A stretch of 10,356 nucleotides of DNA. Source: Fidelibacterota bacterium (lineage in GTDB: Bacteria > Fidelibacterota > Marinisomatia > Marinisomatales > S15-B10). The position numbers and the translations under genes were made by a program. Positions 1-5,929 of this stretch are shown piece after piece. Location of the stretch: the NCBI GenBank assembly GCA_002691365.1, contig NZHL01000005.1:1-10356 (forward strand), written 5' to 3'. The notes below the pieces were generated by a model. That model had not been told where the DNA came from and made no database searches. It saw only the letters and a program-made list of their open reading frames with translations. How positions within the stretch are numbered: position 1 is the first letter of the stretch; every line of letters starts with the position of its first letter.

Positions 1-258
1 TATCATTAAAACGAGTTCACCAACTAGTACTAACCTTGCAGATTCAATGTCCTTAATAAAACTTAAAACAATTAATAATAACCCAATGCCAACACTATGT
101 GCACCGACTACATCTGCTGTGCCTTGAACTGCAACTACTGTTTCAGGAGATGCGCCAGGAGCAATCATATCTTTGGCAAAAATTATTATTCCCCAAAGAG
201 AAAGACCTAGGACAAGATGCATTGTTCCAACAATTTTAATTATTAAACTAATTTTCAT
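1..258 (-). CDS. Small integral membrane protein, unknown function (3' end off window)
   Basis: An open frame starts at ATG 258-256 and runs off the left edge with no stop, giving 86 visible residues. The start is supported by a strong Shine-Dalgarno GAGGGG (272-267), 8 nt upstream. The protein begins MKISLIIKIVGTMHLVLGLS. It has a hydrophobic helix at about residues 4-28, a short polar loop with a Pro/Gly turn (about 29-50), and a second hydrophobic helix at about 53-68. It then has a charged turn (KDIESAR) and the start of a third hydrophobic stretch. This predicts a multi-span inner-membrane protein. I do not recognise the family and see no catalytic motif. It lies downstream of the tRNA-Val terminator and has its own candidate promoter, so it is probably a separate transcription unit. 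Confidence 0.75.
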   Translation of the reverse strand, partial: MKISLIIKIVGTMHLVLGLSLWGIIIFAKDMIAPGASPETVVAVQGTADVVGAHSVGIGLLLIVLSFIKDIESARLVLVGELVLMI

Positions 259-460
259 TTTTAAATCCCCTCAAATTCAAATAATTTACTAATTATTCTA
301 AAAACAAAAAAACTTTACCCATTCATTAGGTTACACCACCCTATTTCATCTGCGGGGTATTAATTTGGTGTATTAATTGTGCTATTATTTATGATTTAGT
401 TTGCAAGGTATGTCAAATTGAATTGATTTTCATTAGGAATGGTTTACCGAGAGTAGATAC
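259..460. other. Noncoding gap upstream of the membrane-protein gene
   Basis: No convincing ORF is visible here on either strand. Besides the candidate promoter and the Shine-Dalgarno it holds a 9-bp direct repeat GTATTAATT (357-365 and 370-378, period 13). It also holds a loose inverted pair TACACCA (332-338) and TGGTGTA (366-372). These fall in the would-be transcript leader. I cannot assign them to a known riboswitch or operator. Confidence 0.5.
388..416 (-). promoter_or_regulatory. Candidate sigma-70 promoter for the membrane-protein gene
   Basis: On the minus strand a perfect -35 TTGACA (416-411) is followed after 17 nt by CATAAA (393-388), a 4/6 match to the -10 consensus. It lies between the tRNA terminator and the membrane-protein gene and would give a leader of about 120 nt. 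The -10 is imperfect and the region is AT-rich, so this is a plausible site and not a proven one. Confidence 0.45.
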
Positions 461-488
461 AAAAAAACCCTCCTCAATAAGAGAAGGG
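461..488 (-). terminator. Rho-independent terminator after tRNA-Val
   Basis: Read on the minus strand, CCCTTCTC (488-481) and GAGGAGGG (475-468) form an 8-bp stem with one G-U pair around a 5-nt loop, followed by seven T (467-461). It starts 8 nt after the encoded CCA of the tRNA. There is no T-run in the plus direction, so it acts on the minus strand. It ends the tRNA transcript, and also any readthrough from lon. Confidence 0.9.
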
Positions 489-495
489 CTTGATT

Positions 496-572
496 TGGTG
501 GGCGGTCAAGGATTTGAACCCTGGACCCCCTGCGTGTAAAGCAGATGCTCTAACCAACTGAGCTAACCGCCC
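496..572 (-). tRNA. tRNA-Val (anticodon UAC)
   Basis: This is a complete 77-nt cloverleaf. The 7-bp acceptor stem GGGCGGT/ACCGCCC spans 572-566 and 506-500. The D arm is GCTC...GAGC with a GG-containing loop. The anticodon stem TCTGC/GCAGG holds the loop TTTACAC, so the anticodon is TAC (538-536), which reads valine codons GUN. The variable loop is 5 nt, and the T arm CAGGG/CCTTG has a TTCAAAT loop. The discriminator base is A (499) and the 3' CCA is encoded (498-496). The gene lies 45 nt after the lon stop and may be co-transcribed with lon. I saw no clear separate promoter. Confidence 0.97.
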
Positions 573-585
573 AAAAACGATGCTA

Positions 586-605
586 ATTTAATAAATTTAT
601 TAAAT
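586..605. repeat. Perfect 20-bp AT-only palindrome between lon and tRNA-Val
   Basis: Positions 586-595 and 596-605 are exact reverse complements of each other with no spacer. All pairs are A-T. As RNA it would be a weak hairpin, and there is no U-tract directly after it on either strand, so it is a poor intrinsic terminator. It could be an mRNA 3'-end or processing structure, or chance in AT-rich DNA. Confidence 0.5.
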
Positions 606-617
606 AAAAAACTAATA

Positions 618-3008
618 TTATGCTTCTGCGACCTGAGGAATAGAATTTATTTTTTTAATTTTATTTATTTTTGGATTTTTAAATGCAATTTTGATTACAT
701 CAGTTACTTCTTTAGCAAAATGAAAAGTCATGTCTTTAGCAACCCTTTGTGGTATTTCTTCAAGATCCTTTCTATTAAAATGAGGTAAAATAACCTCTCT
801 TATCCCAGATCTATGAGCTGCGGTAACTTTTTCTCTAATTCCACCAACAGGTAAAACAGCACCTCGAAGTGTAATTTCTCCAGTCATAGCCAAAGTATCT
901 TTAACAGATTTGTCAGTTAATAAAGAAACTATTGCCGTAAAAATTGCTGTTCCCGCAGATGGGCCATCTTTTGGTATAGCACCAGCTGGAACATGTACAT
1001 GAATATCATTTTTCTTATGAAAATCAGGGTCAATTCCTAATAGTTTTGCATTTGATCTAACATAAGTCAAAGCGGCTTGAGCAGATTCTTTCATAACATC
1101 ACCTAATTTCCCAGTAAGAGATAAAGAACCTTTACCAGGCATTTTTGATGCCTCAATAAATAATATTTCACCACCAACTGATGTCCATGCTAAACCAATC
1201 ACAACACCGGGCGTTTTCATTCTTTCAGCCATTTCTGAATAAAATCTTGGTGCACCTAAAAAGTCGTTTACAGTAGACTTATTAATATTTGCTTTTTTTA
1301 GAGATCCATCAGCTTGCTTTCTAGCAATTTTTCTTAAAACATTAGAAATTTCTCTTTCAAGATTTCTAACTCCAGATTCTCTAGTATAGGATCTAATCAG
1401 TTCTTTTATTCCTGTTTCATAGAACTTAATATCTTTGATAGACAATGCATTCTCTTCAATTTGTTTAGGAATTAAATATTTCTTAGCTATTTGAATTTTT
1501 TCATCTTCGATATATCCAGAAAAATCTAAAATTTCCATTCTATCCCTTAAGGCTGGTACAATGGGATCTTTTAAATTTGCTGTTGCAATAAACATAACAT
1601 TACTCAAATCAAAAGGGACTTCTAAATAATGATCACTAAATGAAAAGTTTTGTTCTGGGTCTAACACTTCTAACAATGCGGAAGATGGATCACCCCTAAA
1701 GTCTGATCCAACTTTATCAATCTCGTCCAACATAAATAATGGATTGTTAGTTCCTGCTTTTTTTAAACTTTGAATTATTCTACCTGGAAGAGCACCAATA
1801 TAAGTTCTTCTATGACCTCTAATTTCTGCTTCATCTCTTACTCCACCAAGGGAAATTCTCACAAATTCTCTTCCCATAGATTTTGCTATAGATTTTCCAA
1901 GAGAGGTTTTACCTACACCAGGTGGACCAACAAAACATAAAATTGGACCTTTTACTTTTCCATCTTTCGTTTTCTTTTCTTTTAGTTTTCTAACGGCAAG
2001 ATATTCAATTATTCGTTCTTTAACATCATCTAATCCATAATGATCATTATCTAATATAGACTTAGCTTTTTTTATATTTACTCTATCTTTAGTTGTTTTA
2101 CTCCAAGGTAAATCCAATAACCAATCAAGATAAGTTCTGGAAACTGAGTACTCAGGAGATTGTGGAGGTATTTTACTTAACCTATCAATTTCCTTACGTG
2201 CAACCTTAGATGCTTCTTTTGTCATTTTTGCATCTTTAATCTTTTCTTCTAAATCAGAAATTTCCGCTGATTCATCTTCTTCACCAAGCTCACGTCTTAT
2301 TGCTTTTAATTGTTCTCTTAAATAATACTCTCTTTGTGATTTAGATATTTCATCCTGAACTTCAGTCTGAATTTTTTCTCCTAAATTTATTCTTTGAATT
2401 TCTCTATTTAAAAGTAATGTGGCTTTTTCTAATCTTTTTTTAACATTTAATTCTTCTAATATTTCCTGTTTTTCAGCTGTAGGTATAGTAACTAACGAAA
2501 TAACTCGATCAGCTAGTCTTCCAGGGTTAGATATCGAATTTAAAACTCCGGAATGCTCATCTGTTAAATAAGGGGCGACTTTAACTAAATCATTAAATAC
2601 AGATCTAATTGATTTTGCCATTGCTTCAGATTCTATTCCCTCAATTTCATCATCCTCAACTCTTTCAACAACAGCTTTAAAGTATGGATTTTTATCTGTA
2701 AATGATAATAATTTTACTCTATCAACTCCTTGAATTATAGCGGACTTACTATTATCTGGCATATCAAAAACCTTAAGTACCATAGCGAGAGTTCCCCATA
2801 CATATAGACCATCACTTTTGGGGTCTTCTTGAGCACCATCTTCTTGTGCTACAACAACAATCATTTTTTTACCCATTGGAAGATCATCTATAAGCTTAAG
2901 GGATCTTTCTCTTCCAATATAAGTAGGTATTACTTGTTGAGGAAATAAAACTGTATTTCTTAGAGGCATTACGGGATAAGTTTCGTTACTATTATCTTGC
3001 TCAGCCAT
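618..3008 (-). CDS. lon: ATP-dependent Lon protease
   Basis: Encodes Lon (796 aa, normal for bacterial LonA), the cytoplasmic AAA+ serine protease that degrades misfolded and regulatory proteins. The N-terminal substrate-binding domain spans about residues 10-205 (PLRNTVLFP near its start) and is followed by a coiled-coil region at about 205-290. The AAA+ module has Walker A GPPGVGKT at 361-368 and Walker B with DEID at 428-431. The C-terminal protease domain carries the Ser684/Lys727 dyad in the contexts GPSAGTA and GIREKV. All catalytic motifs are intact. I chose ATG 3008 because AAAGG lies about 10 nt upstream and the protein then begins MAEQDN. An in-frame ATG at 3056 adds 16 unconserved-looking residues, lacks a Shine-Dalgarno, and would sit within or very near the promoter. 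A perfect -10 and an inverted repeat lie just upstream, so lon probably has its own regulated promoter. Confidence 0.98.
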   Translation of the reverse strand: MAEQDNSNETYPVMPLRNTVLFPQQVIPTYIGRERSLKLIDDLPMGKKMIVVVAQEDGAQEDPKSDGLYVWGTLAMVLKVFDMPDNSKSAIIQGVDRVKLLSFTDKNPYFKAVVERVEDDEIEGIESEAMAKSIRSVFNDLVKVAPYLTDEHSGVLNSISNPGRLADRVISLVTIPTAEKQEILEELNVKKRLEKATLLLNREIQRINLGEKIQTEVQDEISKSQREYYLREQLKAIRRELGEEDESAEISDLEEKIKDAKMTKEASKVARKEIDRLSKIPPQSPEYSVSRTYLDWLLDLPWSKTTKDRVNIKKAKSILDNDHYGLDDVKERIIEYLAVRKLKEKKTKDGKVKGPILCFVGPPGVGKTSLGKSIAKSMGREFVRISLGGVRDEAEIRGHRRTYIGALPGRIIQSLKKAGTNNPLFMLDEIDKVGSDFRGDPSSALLEVLDPEQNFSFSDHYLEVPFDLSNVMFIATANLKDPIVPALRDRMEILDFSGYIEDEKIQIAKKYLIPKQIEENALSIKDIKFYETGIKELIRSYTRESGVRNLEREISNVLRKIARKQADGSLKKANINKSTVNDFLGAPRFYSEMAERMKTPGVVIGLAWTSVGGEILFIEASKMPGKGSLSLTGKLGDVMKESAQAALTYVRSNAKLLGIDPDFHKKNDIHVHVPAGAIPKDGPSAGTAIFTAIVSLLTDKSVKDTLAMTGEITLRGAVLPVGGIREKVTAAHRSGIREVILPHFNRKDLEEIPQRVAKDMTFHFAKEVTDVIKIAFKNPKINKIKKINSIPQVAEA

Positions 3009-3067
3009 TTTTAATTGCCTTTCATTGATTGTATAATTATTAATAGCAAAAAACATGCCAATAAGTT

Positions 3068-3073
3068 ATTATA
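3068..3073 (-). promoter_or_regulatory. Candidate lon promoter -10 box
   Basis: A perfect TATAAT reads on the minus strand at 3073-3068, about 60 nt upstream of the lon ATG, and predicts a leader of about 53 nt. No good -35 sits at 16-18 nt. The nearest TTGACA-like word is TTGTCA, 20 nt upstream and inside the inverted repeat. This suggests an activator-dependent or alternative-sigma promoter, or a weak one. The site lies after the last gene of the lipoyl operon, so lon can be transcribed independently. Confidence 0.5.
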
Positions 3074-3077
3074 TGTA

Positions 3078-3102
3078 ATTTTGTCATTTTTAATGACAAA
3101 AT
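3078..3102 (-). promoter_or_regulatory. 11-bp inverted repeat upstream of lon (operator or weak terminator)
   Basis: The arms ATTTTGTCATT (3102-3092 read on minus the complement of 3078-3088) are perfect reverse complements around a 3-nt loop (3089-3091). The element starts 12 nt after the stop of the upstream 202-residue gene and ends 4 nt before the lon -10, so it covers about -17 to -41 of the predicted promoter, a classic repressor position. As an RNA hairpin it has only two G-C pairs and no U-tract follows it, so a terminator role is less likely. It does not match CIRCE (TTAGCACTC-N9-GAGTGCTAA). Confidence 0.55.
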
Positions 3103-3114
3103 GTCTAATTAAAA

Positions 3115-3723
3115 TTAGATTTGTCTCAAATTTCCAACAAATTCTCCAAATGAGACAGCCCAATTATCTATTACATTTTCATGACCTATCAATTTGAAGT
3201 AATATTTTTCATTTGTAGTTTCAAGAATGGCAGCTAAAAGTCTATAATTTTCTTTCCTCACTGATTGAGACATTGGCATGCCGCCACCAGTAAAAGTTCC
3301 TTTTAAATCTGTAATTGTTATTTTCATACCTGCTATTGAAAAATCTCTTACTCTTGCTTTTTCTTTAGATGTAATTCCATCTATTTGGTCAAATTGTTTA
3401 TACCATCTATCTAAATTGTCTTGTGTACTGCCTCCTATTGCATTAAACACAGATAATTCTGCATCACTATATTGAGAATCATTTGATGGTAGTTTAAACT
3501 GTGTTAATCTCATTGATGATTTTGGTACCTCTTGCACCCATCCTATTGGTAACTCAGCTGAAAGATTACCAATAATAATAAAATTATTTTTTTTAACATT
3601 TGCATCTAATAATTCAATTGGTTTTGAATTAGTCTTTTGAACAGAATTATTGTTCAAAATAAAAGCCATTATAATACCTGCAGAAATAATAAAAAAATTT
3701 GTTAAATATTTATAGTTTATCAT
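3115..3723 (-). CDS. Exported or membrane-anchored protein of unknown function
   Basis: This 202-residue protein is the last gene of the lipoyl/dehydrogenase operon. Its ATG lies 1 nt after the lipA stop, so translation is probably coupled. The N-terminus has a Lys (residue 5), then a hydrophobic segment at about 9-23, then a polar Asn/Ser/Lys stretch. That suggests an uncleaved signal anchor or a signal peptide, with the rest in the periplasm. There is no lipobox, and no cysteine anywhere. The mature part has ELPIGW (57-62), SSMRLTQFKLP (69-79), ELSVF (89-93), a Gly-rich turn, then NLDRWYKQF (103-111) and a C-terminal YYFKLIG beta stretch (174-180). This pattern resembles, from memory, a widespread uncharacterised secreted family. 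I know no biochemical function for it. Its place next to lipA is suggestive but does not define a role. Confidence 0.85.
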   Translation of the reverse strand: MINYKYLTNFFIISAGIIMAFILNNNSVQKTNSKPIELLDANVKKNNFIIIGNLSAELPIGWVQEVPKSSMRLTQFKLPSNDSQYSDAELSVFNAIGGSTQDNLDRWYKQFDQIDGITSKEKARVRDFSIAGMKITITDLKGTFTGGGMPMSQSVRKENYRLLAAILETTNEKYYFKLIGHENVIDNWAVSFGEFVGNLRQI

Positions 3724-3724
3724 A

Positions 3725-4597
3725 TTAACTCATAGACATTTTAGCTTGGAGATCAGCTTTATAAGAGCTTCGCACTAAAGGACCTGATTCAACCCATTTT
3801 AAACCAAGCTCTAAACCATAATTCTTATATATTTTAAATTCATCAGGATCTACGAATCTTTCAACAGGCAAATGTTGCTTTGTTGGTTGTAAATATTGTC
3901 CGATAGCTAAAATATCACAACCCGTTTTATAAATATCATTAATCAATTCAAAAACTTCTTCAGATGTTTCACCTAAGCCTAACATAAAAGCAGTTTTTGT
4001 CTTTAATCCAAATTTTTTTGATTTTTTTAAAACACTCAGAGACCAATTATATTTTGCTTGAGGTCTAACACTTTTATAAAGTCTTGGAACAGTTTCCATA
4101 TTATGTCCTAAAATCTCAGGTCTTGATTTAAAAATAATATTGAGTGAATCATCTTTATTCTTCATATCGGGTATTAATACCTCAACTGAACATTCAGGAT
4201 TTAATTTATGAGTTAATTTAACAGTTTCAGACCATATTTTGGCACCTCCGTCAACTAACTCATCTCTATTCACTGATGTTATCACACAGTGTTTAAGACC
4301 CATTTGTTTTACAGCTTGAGCAGTTCTTAATGGTTCTTTAGGATCATCCCAAATTGGCTTTCCTGTAATAACACTACAAAAACCACATGATCTTGTACAC
4401 ACATCACCCAAAATCATTAATGTTGCAGACCTTCTCTCCCAACATTCATAAATATTTGGGCATAACGCTTCTTCACATACAGTATTTAAATTTTTATTTT
4501 TCACCATTGTTTTTAATTCTTTATAATTTGAACCAACAGTAATTTTGGTTTTTAACCATTTTGGTTTTTTATTAGTATTTTGATGGACTTTTTTCAC
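3725..4597 (-). CDS. lipA: Lipoyl synthase (radical SAM)
   Basis: Inserts two sulfur atoms at C6 and C8 of protein-bound octanoyl groups to make lipoyl cofactor, in the cytoplasm. The protein has 290 residues, the usual length. The auxiliary 4Fe-4S cluster, the sulfur donor, is bound by C41, C46 and C52 (CX4CX5C) and by the serine of the C-terminal RSSY motif at 276-279. The radical SAM cluster is bound by C67, C71 and C74 (CTRSCGFC, CX3CX2C). All ligands are present, so the enzyme should be active. The start codon is GTG, 2 nt after the E2 stop, with no clear Shine-Dalgarno, which points to coupling with E2 translation. The next in-frame ATG is at residue 31 and would remove conserved sequence. 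Its target is most likely the lipoyl lysine of the E2 encoded just upstream. Confidence 0.97.
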   Translation of the reverse strand: MKKVHQNTNKKPKWLKTKITVGSNYKELKTMVKNKNLNTVCEEALCPNIYECWERRSATLMILGDVCTRSCGFCSVITGKPIWDDPKEPLRTAQAVKQMGLKHCVITSVNRDELVDGGAKIWSETVKLTHKLNPECSVEVLIPDMKNKDDSLNIIFKSRPEILGHNMETVPRLYKSVRPQAKYNWSLSVLKKSKKFGLKTKTAFMLGLGETSEEVFELINDIYKTGCDILAIGQYLQPTKQHLPVERFVDPDEFKIYKNYGLELGLKWVESGPLVRSSYKADLQAKMSMS

Positions 4598-4599
4598 AA

Positions 4600-5913
4600 T
4601 TAAAACAATGAACTTGTATCTAAATTTTCAAGGGTTGAAACAAAATATTTTAAAAATTTTCCACCATCTGCTCCGTCAAGTAATCTATGGTCAATTCCAA
4701 GTGAAAAATTACAAATTGATCTAATTGCAATAGATTCTAAATTATCACTTTCAATGACAACAGGTCTTTTCTTAATAGCACCAACCCCCAAAATAGAAGA
4801 ATTTGGTTGATTAATTATTGGAAGACCAAAAACACATCCAAAAATACCAAAGTTTGTTACTGTAAATGTTGAACCAGATAATTCACTTGGATTAATTTGA
4901 TTTTTTCTACTCCTTACAGCCAAATCATTGACTTTTCTGCAAATTCCAAGAAAATTTAGTTCATCACATTTAGATATAACTGGAACAATTAATCCTTTTT
5001 CCAAAGCAACAGCCATTCCGATGTTAATATTTTTTTTATGAATAATCTTAGTTCCATTCAAATGAGAATTAAATTGTGTAAGAGATTTAATAGTTTTAAC
5101 AGCAGCCAAAATAAGAAAAGGCGTGAAAGTCAATTTGAATCCTTCTGTTTTCAAAAAATCTGATTTATTTTTTGAAACAAATTTAACAATATTGGTCATA
5201 TCACATTCAGATGCAAGATATACATGTGCTGAAGTATCAATACTATCACGCATATGCTTAGCTATAGATTGACGCATTCTGTCCATATCCTCAACATATT
5301 CATCTAATTGATGAGAATTAACAATGCTATCTTCTTTTAAATTTTGACTTGTAAAGTCTTTATTTTCAGAGTTTTCATGATTTGTTTGATTATTTTTTTG
5401 TTCTAAATAATTCATCAAATCATTCTTTGTAACTCTTCCAAATTGACCTGAACCACTGATAGATGAAAGTTCATCATCACTCAAACCTTCTTTTCTTGCA
5501 ATAGACCTTACTAAAGGCGTAAAAAATGTTTTTTTATTATCATTTAAATTATTTTCATTTTTGATAATTTTATTTTCAAGAATATTATTTTTTTCATTAA
5601 TCACTTCTTCATTTTCTTCAATCTTTTCTTCAATCTTTTCTTCAATTTCATCCTGATTGGATTTATCATTTAGGGAAGATACATCAATTCTAGCGATTAC
5701 TTCATTTATTGGAAAAACATCATTAGGTTTTGCTAAAATTTCTTTCAAGACACCATCAAAAGGAGAAGGGATTTCAGAATCAACTTTATCTGTCCCAATT
5801 TCCAAAAGAACTTCATCTTCTTTAATTTTATCACCAATGTTTTTTTTCCATTGTATAATTGTTCCTTCTGTTATACCCTCACCTAATTGTGGCATTACAA
5901 TATCTTTTAGCAT
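4600..5913 (-). CDS. 2-oxoacid dehydrogenase E2 component (dihydrolipoyl acyltransferase)
   Basis: E2 forms the core of a 2-oxoacid dehydrogenase complex and moves the acyl group from E1 to CoA by a swinging lipoyl arm. The protein has 437 residues. Its lipoyl domain spans 1-76, with the target lysine K43 in GTDKVDSE. A charged linker (about 80-128) contains three KIEE-like repeats. The peripheral subunit-binding domain is at 131-170, and after a second linker the catalytic acyltransferase domain spans about 208-430, with H409 and D413 in HRLLDG. All core motifs are intact. There is one lipoyl domain. The FGIFG...PIINQP region (355-370) resembles FCB-group E2s, but I cannot tell pyruvate, branched-chain or 2-oxoglutarate specificity. 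A GCGGGG sequence about 8 nt before the ATG is a fair ribosome site. The gene starts 16 nt after the E1-like gene. Confidence 0.95.
   Translation of the reverse strand: MLKDIVMPQLGEGITEGTIIQWKKNIGDKIKEDEVLLEIGTDKVDSEIPSPFDGVLKEILAKPNDVFPINEVIARIDVSSLNDKSNQDEIEEKIEEKIEENEEVINEKNNILENKIIKNENNLNDNKKTFFTPLVRSIARKEGLSDDELSSISGSGQFGRVTKNDLMNYLEQKNNQTNHENSENKDFTSQNLKEDSIVNSHQLDEYVEDMDRMRQSIAKHMRDSIDTSAHVYLASECDMTNIVKFVSKNKSDFLKTEGFKLTFTPFLILAAVKTIKSLTQFNSHLNGTKIIHKKNINIGMAVALEKGLIVPVISKCDELNFLGICRKVNDLAVRSRKNQINPSELSGSTFTVTNFGIFGCVFGLPIINQPNSSILGVGAIKKRPVVIESDNLESIAIRSICNFSLGIDHRLLDGADGGKFLKYFVSTLENLDTSSLF
5612..5647 (-). repeat. Three tandem 12-bp repeats in the E2 linker
   Basis: On the plus strand the unit TTTTCTTCAATC occurs at 5612-5623 and 5624-5635, with a third copy at 5636-5647 differing in the last base. 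The units keep the reading frame and encode IEEKIEEKIEE at about residues 90-100 of E2, in the flexible linker after the lipoyl domain. Such in-frame repeats can gain or lose units and so change linker length without breaking the protein. Confidence 0.85.
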
Positions 5914-5929
5914 TTTAAACCCCGCTTCA

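Noticed and set aside
3009..3056. Upstream ATG of lon adding 16 residues
   Set aside because: It has no Shine-Dalgarno and is almost at the predicted transcription start, while ATG 3008 has AAAGG and a typical Lon N-terminus.
3078..3102. Inverted repeat upstream of lon as a strong intrinsic terminator
   Set aside because: Only two G-C pairs are in the stem and no U-tract follows on the minus strand, so I kept it as a regulatory candidate instead.
3015..3197. Plus-strand ORF of 60 residues over the lon upstream region and the end of the 202-residue gene
   Set aside because: It runs antisense through a real gene and the lon promoter, with no ribosome site and no recognisable protein.
3278..3475. 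Plus-strand ORF of 65 residues
   Set aside because: It lies wholly inside the 202-residue minus-strand gene and is a shadow frame.
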